A program made the position numbers and the translations under genes. Below the pieces are notes generated by a model, which saw nothing but the letters and a program-made list of their open reading frames with translations, did no database searches and was not told the origin of the DNA. A DNA stretch of 64,000 nt, taken from assembly GCA_010909165.1 (NCBI GenBank), contig VJWM01000144.1, forward strand, positions 496,001 through 560,000, written 5' to 3'. The DNA is from Anthoceros angustus. Lineage: Eukaryota; Streptophyta; Anthocerotopsida; Anthocerotales; Anthocerotaceae. Positions 21,192-30,714 of the stretch are shown here, in pieces. The first letter of the stretch is position 1. Every line of letters starts with the position of its first letter.

Positions 21192-22443
21192 ATTCGAGAA
21201 GCTGAGGACCTTTGCATATAATCAAAGGTGGGCATTGTCCTGTTGGTTTTGTTACATGAGTTTGGCCGAGCTGTTGGAGTTTTTGTAAGTGAGGGAAGTG
21301 TGGAGGGCTGAGGAGCCTCGTTCTTCTAACTTGTATTCTCTGCCCGAAGGCAAATCCAGGTCTCAGTGAATGAGCTGGTTTTGCTGTTTTGTCTGTTTGA
21401 TATTCATCGGTACAATGCCCAGGTGCAGTGATGAGACGAAAGCCAAAATTAAGGCGTCCATTGCAGCGAGCTGGGGTGCCAAGAGGGTAGTGAAGAAGGC
21501 TCAAGATGCTTGTGTGGCTGAATGGGGTGAGATAGTTGCCGAAGCTGCAAGAATGGGGGGTGTGGGAGATGATGAGCTTCAATGGGACAGCTACAAGCTG
21601 ATAAAAGCAGAGATGCTGGCCGAGGAAAAAGCTCGGGCTAAAGAACTTAGGAAGGAGAAAGTGCTCAAGGAAAAGAGGCGGTCGAAAGGGTTGTGGCCGT
21701 TGCAGGGTCGCATGAACACAGGCAGAAAATTTCCGAGGCAATCAGGGCGAAATGGAGTGACCCGGTGAGTCCGAGATACCGTTTCCTGCTGTCTTTTTCC
21801 TGGTGCCATCGATTTCCTACTTTCTACCAGTGTGCTCCATCCGCTCTGAGCGTCGTTCTTTGGTTATCTCAGGAGTACCGACAGAGAGTTCAGGATGGTT
21901 TGCAGAAATTCGTGAATAGCAAAACCAGTAGTCCAAAGACGAGTAATCCTCAGAGAAGTAGGGTACCTGTGCATTCTTCCGCGCCCAAGGAGTACAGTAA
22001 AGCTACTCCCAGGGCATCCTCTCCTCCCAGGAAACCAGTGCAAAAGCAGGAATTGGCAGACGACCCACCAAGCTGATTACATTTGTAGACCCAAATGCGA
22101 ATGAGAAGCTGGAGAGAATAAGGAGAATCCAAGCCGGACGGCGGATGATGGAGCTGAGAAAGCGAGAGGCAGCGGAACGAGCTAGGTGGGCACCTTTTTC
22201 CATCCTCAACTCTTCGTTGTTTTCCTTTCTGTATTTGGAAAAGTATGGGAAACCACCGAAGGTGTTGTTTCTAATGCTTGGTGTCGTTTGGGCAGGCTGC
22301 TCATGGCCGAAGCTGAGAAAGCCGCAATGGCTCTCGAAGCGGTTGCTGCCACTGATGAAGCAACCCGTCTTTCGCTTGCTGAAACTCGAAGGCTTCTAGC
22401 AGAAGCTGCCGACAAAATCAGAACTGCAGAGGCCCGAAGATGA
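21192..22443 (+). pseudogene. NUMOD3-motif gene, 5'-truncated copy B
   Basis: This is the second copy of exons 3-7. It lacks the exons with the NUMOD3 signature and any obvious promoter. Exon 3 has lost two bases in the ATTCGAGAGAAG stretch. Exon 4 has lost one A in the run at about 21686, which shifts the frame in the basic coiled region. The final exons are intact, except that the stop TGA has become CGA, adding two residues before the next stop. If the single-base losses are sequencing errors the copy would still lack its 5' end. Confidence 0.75.
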
Positions 22444-22819
22444 CTTGGGCAGGGTTCTCCTTCTCCTTCCTGAATCTCCCCTAATTATTTGTCGAAGAGG
22501 TTTACATCCGCTAAGAAGTCCTAAACCGAACGCAGCCTAACCGCACGGGCTGGCTAGGTCTGGGATTTGATTGCAAAGGTGTAAAGTAAGCAGCAATATA
22601 TGGTTCTGAGAACTTGTATCCTATTGTGGAGTATCACACGTCTAGGTGGTCACTATTTGTCCGTGCCCTCTGCCGGGAACTTGGAAGGCACTTCCATCGT
22701 TGAATCAAAATTGTACAAAATCCCTGTAAGGATGGCCGGGAGTATACAGGCCAGAGTGCCCTTTAATCTGTCCATGGCCGTAGTCAATAGAAGGGTGCTA
22801 TCTACGTCAATGTCTAGCC

Positions 22820-22929
22820 TATTCAACTTGGAGGAGGACTCAACTTGCACACCAAACAAAGTCATGGGTTTGCATATTCAATTTGGAGGAGGACTCAACT
22901 TGCACACCAAACAAAGTTATGGGTTTGCA
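22820..22929. repeat. 55-bp tandem repeat x2 (copy in unit B)
   Basis: This is the unit-B counterpart of the doublet at 20761-20870, with the same two 55-bp units. Confidence 0.85.
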
Positions 22930-23190
22930 TATGTTCCTGCTCTTGATGGAGGTTTTGAAAGAAAATCATGACTAAAAGATCGGGAACCCCAATTCCCTAC
23001 AACTGAATGAGGCCTTGTAGGAATGGGCAGTGGTGTTTGCATATAAGGCCTCATGTTGCTTCCAAATGGACGAGATTGGTTATGACTATCTCTATTCAAA
23101 AATCTCAAAGAAGAACGAATCAAAAATGGTTCTGCACTTGCGCTCCTCAACGGTGTTCGCATATCCAAGTTCATTGATGCGGCAGAGTGT

Positions 23191-23489
23191 GTCCTTTGCT
23201 GTCTCGTTTCTGGCCTGTCTTTTGTGTCCCAGAGTCCGAATCTATTGTAATTTTGGATGCTCTTAATTGCTCGGAGTCGTAGGAGTTGTTGCTCCAAGAC
23301 GGGCTTGTTTTGAACCTGAAGATACATTAATCACATCAGTGTTATTATATTTTAGGAAAGTAATATACTATTATTTATTTAAGACCTTTTTATAAATAAT
23401 AACTACAACAACGCTTATGTAAATATATTCATAGGTAAGCTCTATTTGGACCTTCCTTCCAACTAAGTATGCACATAGCGGTTGGACCC
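23191..23489. other. AT-rich intergenic stretch
   Basis: Base composition changes sharply near 23320 from mixed to strongly AT-rich, coinciding with the 3' end of the EF-hand gene. No gene is seen; the likely EF-hand 3' untranslated region lies here on the minus strand. Confidence 0.5.
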
Positions 23490-26400
23490 TCACCATTTTT
23501 GTGATTTCTTCTTTTGGATAATAATGGATTGAGCCTCTTGTTTGGTCATGCTTTGTCTTCCAGGTTCCTCATTTGTTGTGTTTTCCTTCCCTTCACCTTC
23601 ATTATTTTGAATAACAGGTGGGGTTGTTTCACTTTTGACACTTTCTTGCCACACACTAGCCATATCCTCATTTGGTGGCTCTACAGCAACATTAGTAGAA
23701 GCAATGGTGCTTCCCTTTTTGACTGCAGGTTTAACTTTATCTGTCACTTCGTCTTTTATTTCGGAAGTAATCTTAACCATGATACTTCCTTTTGCAGGTT
23801 TCACTGAAGGCTTTCCGACTTTTGTTTCAACAACAAGAGGAGTGGTTCCATCACTCGCCCTTTTTGTCTTAGAACTGACATGCTTCCCATTCTCTTGAGT
23901 AGCACCACTTTCTTTAGGTGCTTTTAAGTCTACTACATTAGAGATTGCAGCTAATGCAGGGATTTCTAGTCCTTTACTTTCCAGAAGTTTTAGTGGATTT
24001 TCTTCATTTTTATCCCCACTTTTCTTAGTTGGGCCCCCTTGCTTTATAGCAAGAGCTTGTTGATCTTCAAAATGATCATTCAAGTCTGGAGCTGTTTCTA
24101 ATTCTTTGACAAGCTGTTGCACTCCAGAGACAACATATTGTCTTTTTTGCAGACTTGCTTGTCTAATTGCTTTAGTATTCCAAACTGGTCCACTACTACT
24201 ACTTGTTTCCTTAACTTTCTTAACCTTTTTCTTTTTTCGTGGTTTTTCATTTCCAAGTAAGGTTCCCTCTTTACTACGCATTGGTGATCTACTAACCGAC
24301 CAATGCTTTTTAGGAATCACAAGTGTAGGTGGCTCTAAAGGCTTCGACTCAGTTCCCTTGGCCTCCTATTACAATCAATCATATGTATAAAAAATTATTC
24401 TATGGATTGAATAGAGAGAGAGACGTGAATGCCTAGAGTTCAATACCTTGTATACATCTATAAAAGATAGGTATAAATAATGTATAAAATTTAACCTTTT
24501 CACGATGATGTTGCAATTCCTCTTTATTTTGAATCCAATTTTGCTTGGACGGTTGTAAAATATTTTCGCCACTCATCATATAGTTTATATCCCCAATTGC
24601 TTTAAATTCTATAAATGAAAATACGTTATTGGTTATGAAAAAAAATCATGCATTCATTGATTTCTTAAGAGGATTGCTAAAAGTCCAAGGATCCCAATCC
24701 ACGTGTAATTATATTTATATTACCTGGTAAGATAATGCCTTGTTGTAATGTATTTTTGTGGCCATCAAGATTTGTCAAACTTTGTGCCAAACCTTGAGGA
24801 TCCACATCACATGAGGCATTTATTTTCTTCAACGCAGGGTGTATGCCCTTCTTATTAAACACTATTTTCTTTGCATCTTCATCCATACTATCCATCACAT
24901 ATTTCGGTAATGTAAGGTCTAAACATTAAGAAAACATAGCACACATACTTAATTAGAATAACCATTAGAATAGTTCCAACACACCACAAAATAATTAAAT
25001 GGTGCTCTAAATGAATGAAAGATTTTATTTTTAATGACAAAGAACTCTACCTCCTATCAGACTTCTTCTTATTTGAGATCGTGACCTTGTTTTCTACATG
25101 TCAATAAATAAGAAGATACTCACTAGAAGTATTGGATGAGCTAAAAGAATACATGTATCATAGAATATGTGTCTAACCTTGTATTGTTTCTTCGAGTCGG
25201 AGGCATTGACGGTCGACACTCGATCAGCTTCTGCGGCGTCAGCTTTTGCTTGAAGTCGATCTTGTGTTTGTTTATCTCCATCCATAATAGCCTCCATCAA
25301 CTGAAGATGCACATTGATGTTATAGGAGGAGCTCAAACTATTAAAAGACTAATGGAGCCAAAAAGTATTAAGAAGGAGCATACCTTTTTTCTTCTATATG
25401 CTTGTGCAAGAAGCCTAAAAGGAAAGGGTTGTTTGGCTGAATATGCATTAGTACAATGGATATAAACAATTATAAGAATACAAGAGAATATTGATATAAA
25501 GCTTTCAAAATTGGTAAAATTATCTTACTTTGCTTGAAGTCGATCTTGTGTTTGTTTATCTCCATCCATAATAGCCTCCATCAACTGAAGATGCACATTG
25601 ATGTTATAGGAGGAGCTCAAACTATTAAAAGACTAATGGAGCCAAAAAGTATTAAGAAGGAGCATACCTTTTTTCTTCTATATGCTTGTGCAAGAAGCCT
25701 AAAAGGAAAGGGTTGTTTGGCTGAATATGCATTAGTACAATGGATATAAACAATTATAAGAATACAAGAGAATATTGATATAAAGCTTTCAAAATTGGTA
25801 AAATTATCTTACTTTCTGTTTCAGATTTTTGAGATTGTATGTCCATCTTGGAAGTCATAATTTGAACAAATTCATGGTAATCAATCTGGGTGTGCAATAT
25901 TTATAAATAATAAATTATGAGAAATAAAATTTGTGAGTAGTTACATAACTCAATCGAATTATGCGCACTTGAATCCATACCTACCGTTGCAGTTCCATCA
26001 ATAGCTGCTGTTGAAAGCATACTCTCAATCTCAGATCTCTTAACTCGAAGTCCAAGAACACTAAAAGCCGTCAAGAGATCGGATACATCAATGGTACCTA
26101 CAAATGATTATATCAAAGTACGTCCCAGATTCATGTGCCATACAAAACCATACTATCATTCTTGTAAATTGTTATACATTCATGTGCGCAGTATTAGACA
26201 AATATTTTTTGAGCTTCATTCCCAAAGTTAAAATTCATACCAGAACCATCAGAGTCAATGAGATCAAAACACTCTTGAAGTTCCATCCGTTGTTTCTTGG
26301 TTAGCTCAGGTCGGACCACTTTCCCATGTGCCCGTAACCAAGAATTGATCCCAACCTTTTGCAACGCAGGCTGCATTCGACATTTGATTGCTTATAGTTC

Positions 26401-26517
26401 AACAATGTGTCAAGAATCATATCCAATATAAGGATTGTAGTTAGCAAAATATGTCAAGCAGCTACAAACGAAGCCACAAACCAAGGCTTTAGGATCCTCT
26501 CCCTCCTGATAATCCAT
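23490..26517 (-). CDS. EF-hand protein with long basic disordered tail
   Basis: This is a multi-exon gene with AT-rich introns. Exons 26482-26517 and 26241-26370 join in phase, starting MDYQEGEDPKAL. The next exons (about 25985-26095 and 25825-25892) complete an EF-hand pair: the loop DSDGSGTIDVSD is canonical apart from Asp at position 12, and a second, degenerate loop ends IDYHEFVQIM. Later coding pieces are QLMEAIMDGDKQTQDR (about 25190-25305, partly duplicated at 25531-25590), a piece with KKGIHPALKKINASCDVD (24725-24898), a piece at 24495-24580, and a last exon of about 875 nt ending at 23490. That exon is Lys/Ser/Thr/Glu-rich with KKKKVKKVK. Joins between 25.2 and 25.9 kb do not all keep phase in my reading, so part may be mis-spliced here or carry an indel. 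The EF-hand pair suggests a calcium sensor; its head-to-head partner is the tubulin acetyltransferase, so a ciliary role is possible but only inferred. Confidence 0.65.
25247..25814. repeat. 284-bp tandem duplication covering an exon
   Basis: 25247-25530 and 25531-25814 are essentially identical. On the minus strand the unit contains the start of the exon encoding LMEAIMDGDKQTQDR with its intron and acceptor. In the upstream copy (25531-25814) the exon is truncated and abuts a GTAAG donor that matches the end of the preceding EF-hand exon. The junction has AAAG microhomology. Confidence 0.85.
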
Positions 26518-27076
26518 CTGAATTTATACTTCAAAAATAATGTATTCTTGAACATGAAAAGAACAAAGCCTCGTAGGCTCTTGTAGTGTCAAAAGATATT
26601 AAGCTATGGCTAGCCTTGTGTTTGAAACTGGAACCTTGGGGAGCCACAAGCCAGACTATGTACAATTGTACATATATACTTCGAGTGTTTCAAGGGATCC
26701 GTTTAGCAAGAAAAGCTGGAACAAAAATTTACAGCCATGTGAAACCGTAGGTATTCAGGAATAAAGGCGAAAACGGAGACGGGTTTTGTTTGCCGAATTT
26801 CACCAAGGTTTGAACGGTTTTGACGGTCGAGATTCGGTTGAAGGCGTCCCGAGCAGCTGAAGAATCCCCGGGAAACCGCAAGGCCAGCAAACATGTCCAA
26901 AAATTGGAATCCACACGTCTTCACCATCGTGTCTTCCCTGGCCACAGAGCACAGAGTTATGAAATCAAAGCTGCCAGAGCTTTCACCACGTTTGGATGCG
27001 GGAGGTTGCGCAATGGACAAACAGAATCAGGGAATTTGATCAGCTCTATAGCCTTCTTATTGGCATCTGAGTGATA
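26518..27076. promoter_or_regulatory. Shared divergent promoter region, EF-hand / tubulin acetyltransferase
   Basis: 559 nt separate the proposed starts of the EF-hand gene (minus) and the tubulin acetyltransferase (plus). Both 5' leaders and promoters lie here. An open frame at 26820-27074 (plus) has no family resemblance and ends just before the acetyltransferase ATG; it may be leader sequence or contain an extra upstream exon. Confidence 0.45.
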
Positions 27077-29880
27077 ATGGAGGTGCAGTGTTCCATCGCC
27101 AGGCTCAAGAGCAGAATAGGCCATGCTCGGATCACTATATGGAATCCAAGGGAAATAAGTGAGTGGCTATTTGTTGTGTCTTTTCGTCTTTGCCGTTAGA
27201 TCCCTTTGTGGTCGAGTAGAGCCATCTTGTATTGTCACTGATCCACTCTGGTGTGCAGGTACTCTGAATCCGCGGGAAAAGGAGGAAATGAAAAATATCA
27301 TCGATCAAATGGGAATCGGCTCAGCAGTGGCGCAGAAGCTGCGGTTGCCTATAACAGATTTCGAGCGCATCAAGCGCGGTTCAAATTGGCTGTATATTTC
27401 CACATCCAGTCTGGCAGACAAGCAAGATAGCATTCTTGTGAGGGGCGTCCTGAAGGTTGGCCATAAGAATTTGTTTATTAGGAAGGAGACTGGCCATCTT
27501 GTGGAGGCAAGGCCTTTGTGCGTGCTGGACTTTTACGTGCATGAATCATGTCAGAGGTAAGAGGAAGCGGTTTTGGATTGGAGTCTGGCAAGAATATGTT
27601 TGTGAGCAAAAGAACTGCCTCTAAGTCCTTTGGTCCTAATTGTGCTCGTACCATGGCAGAATGGGGCATGGACATCAGCTGTTTGAGGCGATGTTGACAA
27701 GGGAAAAGAAGCGGCCACATAATCTAGGGTCAGAAAATCTGGTGACTTTGTTTGCAATTGAGTTTGGATCAGCAATGGTGTCTCTAGCTTCCATAGGGTC
27801 TGCAAGGAAACGTAGCAGCACTTTTTCTCCTTCCAGACTGAAGGCAGCATTGCTTGCCAGAATGCTGAGGAAGGCACAAAACACCTAAACACGAATTTCC
27901 CCTGTTGCAGGTATGATAGACCGTCTTCGAAGTTGCTCTCGTTTCTCAAAAAGCACTACCGATTGTCCAGATATGTGCCGCAGGTTCATCTTTCACTTCA
28001 GTTGTTCTTGCATAAATGCGAGTCCCGCAACTTGTCAACCTTGTGGGGCTGGCATCGTCGACACGCAAAGAATGGGCTGATTGTCAACCCTTTAGCTATA
28101 CCCAGGGTGTTGACAGTGCTACATTTCGGTAGCAGGTTTTGAGATACATAATGGGAGGATAAGAAACTTGAAGCTAACAAACCACAAGAGGCAACAGGCA
28201 CGCTAATTCCTTGTCTTGTTGCAGGATCTTAATCCCTTCGTTGTGTATGATGCCTACTTTGAGGATGCAGAAACTGACATAGTGGAGAAGAAGAAGTGCC
28301 GCCCATGCCTATTTGATCCAGGCATGCCAAGGAGGCCAGGTGTTATGCTGTAGATCTTGTAGGTTGTGCCTTCTTACCCGGTCACCCAGTTCAATATCCC
28401 TTTTTGAATCCTCCCAACGTCAGCGTGACATTGGAATTACAGTTCTAGTTGCCCTGTCAGGCATGATGCCGTCGTTGAAGCGAACGAGGGTGAGGGCTTC
28501 AGTACCTTTCGGCTTGTAGCAGTCTAGCGGTCACAGTCGGATGGCCCTTCTGTCCTGTTGTCTGTAGTTGCCGGAATGGAGTGTTAAAAAGTGTGGGCTG
28601 TGTGTCATGACATGATTCATCATGAGATGGTGTTGTCCTCCACTAGCTAATCCGAGTGCCTGTTGATTTTGCAGACCAACTGGTTTGTGGTGTTCAGCGC
28701 ATATTTTGAGGAGGATTTTCCGTGCTACGATTCAAACAAGGGAGACTTGCCATTCATCGAGCCGAAATATGGAACCAAGCACGCAAGCACTAAGGATGCT
28801 TCAGCTCTTGTGGACACGCCTTCTAGGCAAGACAGGGGTGTTCTTCACGGCCGACGAGCAAACAGCACTCCTCCTGTGCCAGTAGATTCATCCGAAGACG
28901 AGCTCCAGGCCCAGGAGACTGCAGACTCTCAGGAGCTCCGTGAGTACCGTGGTCCTCCTACACCACGGACACGAGACACCAGGTCCTCAACTTTCACCAG
29001 GGACAGAGATCTTACCAAGATCCATGGCCAGAGCGACCTCAAGGCTCCGGACGACAGCGCGGCCATTGAGGTCCCAGTAGTTTCCTTCAACGACATTTCA
29101 GACCTCCACAAGGAGAGGCCAGAGTGGGATACGCGTCAAGACAGGGTTCCGTCACAACCGGTATTCGACAAGGTGGTATCCCGGTCTGATTTCGACAGGC
29201 TCCAAAGGGCACCCGTCGACGACCAGCTGTTGCAGGAGAAAACTTCCATTCTCCGAACCTCTCCCAAGAAAGGGCGCCGTGAAGGGCAACGTCGAGTCCA
29301 ATTTTCCCGGAAGGACTCCCCTCCTCCTGAGCCCAGGAAACAGGCAGTGTCCCACAACGTCAAGGTGGGTTATCTGAACGACCCTCCGCCGGACGCGCAC
29401 CAGGACCAGGACGACGCGCCCTCGACGCCACCTTGGCTGGATCAGGAGCAGGACTTCGACAACGCCTCCCACCACAAATACGGCTTCCCTTGGGCCTCGC
29501 AATGGCCGATCAACGGGCATCCCATCAGGTCAGCATGCTTTGCAACCAAGTATGCTCCTAGTGTGGGAAGAAGACAAGGCCAAGGCCCAGGAGCAGGAGG
29601 AGCAGGAGCTGTCACCTCCCCCCCAGCCCACACAGAGCGAGACAAGGATTTCATACATTTCCCAGCCAACCTGAGCTTGGGCACTAAGAAGCACATCCCA
29701 CTGTGTGAAACAGCAGAGTACAAAGGCCTGGTAGGAGCCCCCAGCGAGAAGGCCCCTCCTTCTCGAACCTTCTGCCAGAGAGTAACCGAGCCCAACGGGC
29801 TGCCCTCGTCTTATTACCAGCTGGGAATGTCGGGTTATGGAGCTGCTGCCGCCATGGGGAACTTAACCAGACTTTACTAA
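27077..29880 (+). CDS. ATAT1: Alpha-tubulin N-acetyltransferase (MEC-17 family)
   Basis: Exons 27077-27158, 27259-27556, 27660-27728, 27911-27983 and 28675-29880 join in phase to give 575 residues. The GNAT-like core (about 28-195) has VGHKNLFIR, RPLCVLDFYVHESCQR with the catalytic-position Asp118, MGHGHQLFEAML (acetyl-CoA loop), YDRPSSKLLSFLKKHY and NWFVVFSAYF. The family acetylates lysine 40 of alpha-tubulin in the microtubule lumen, mostly in cilia and flagella. The remaining roughly 380 residues are a Pro/Asp/Arg-rich disordered tail. The gene is typical of ciliated eukaryotes and supports a plant with swimming sperm. An alternative fifth exon at 28225-28353 encodes a related segment. The start at 27077 is the first ATG that keeps the splice phase. 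Confidence 0.88.
28225..28353 (+). other. Alternative terminal exon in the tubulin acetyltransferase gene
   Basis: After a TTGTTGCAG acceptor this stretch begins in the same phase as the main last exon and encodes DLNPFVVYDAYFEDAE, clearly parallel to TNWFVVFSAYFEEDFP of the exon at 28675. It stays open for 42 codons and ends in TAG. Use of this exon would give a protein of about 216 residues without the disordered tail. It could be a functional alternative end or a relic of exon duplication. Confidence 0.6.
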
Positions 29881-30714
29881 TTGTTTCATAATCACTCACT
29901 TGTTAACCACTAATTACGGTGAGACGGAACTTCTGGCGGAGTCCTCGGGGTCCGAAGCCCAGACCTTGGGGTCGGTATCTCGTTTCTGTCGTTTTGTGGC
30001 TATAAGTGTAGTAACGTTGTCCTCTAATCCTCCTCGAGGCGACAACGAGGTGAGCAGTGTGAACAGGGTTCTTGCCGGCCCAGGCTTGGGGGATACCGTG
30101 GTGCCACATATCGCTCCTGTTTGCGCTGGCCCAGTTCGTCCCTTTCCGCTCGCGGCACGCAATCCCCTTCAATTCCATCCCATCCCACCCCCACCCTCCT
30201 TCACTTCCGTCCTCCTCCTTCCCCTCTTCTCTTCTGGATTGTTTCTCTGACACAGCCGATTCTTTCCCTTCGCCGCGTCGCCGCTTTGTCGCGCCTTCCT
30301 CCTGTGCTTCCAAGGAGGATTGTTGTGGTCAGGCTAGGACTAGGAGCTCTGAGGTGATACCGTGTTGTGTGGGTGCTGCTGGGAAGTTCCCTAGGCTGTG
30401 GGTGCTGAAGGTGTGGATTATTCTGGCCGCAATTGGAGCGGACTGCAGCGGAGCCTAGTCCTGCCAGCTGCGTGCGCGGCTGCTCGCTGTACATAGTTGT
30501 TTTAGGAAATTTGGATGTTTTGGTGAGGAATTGGCTTAGGACAGGCTGCGGAGGCGAGGTGGGCACTTTCGTGAGGTGGAAGTGGCAGTGTATGGTGGGC
30601 GGAGCCTGCGACGTTGTTGGGCTCAGTGCCTGTGGTGATTGGAGCAGGAGGTGGTGGGGTGATTGGAAAAGTTAGCCGAAGCAGACGTTTCCGGAGCCGC
30701 TAGAGGTTGTGAAG
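29881..30714. other. Intergenic stretch, acetyltransferase 3' end to LCAT4 leader
   Basis: GC-rich from 30000 to 30660 and full of overlapping open frames on both strands without family resemblance. It probably contains the promoter and 5' leader of the LCAT4-like gene. No convincing coding exon was seen. Confidence 0.55.

Larger units (their letters stand above)
19066..23190 (+). repeat. Tandem duplication, about 2.06 kb x2
   Basis: Unit A runs from about 19066 to 21124 and unit B from about 21125 to 23190, nearly identical. The unit covers exon 3 to the end of the NUMOD3 gene plus about 0.75 kb of 3' flank. Differences are mostly single-base deletions, and they cluster between about 20420 and 21690 (end of A, start of B), each making the middle stretch shorter. 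That pattern fits an unpolished long-read assembly join as well as a real recent duplication. Confidence 0.9.

Noticed and set aside
29136-29899. Minus-strand frames of 70-120 codons
   Set aside because: Shadows of the long disordered tail of the tubulin acetyltransferase.
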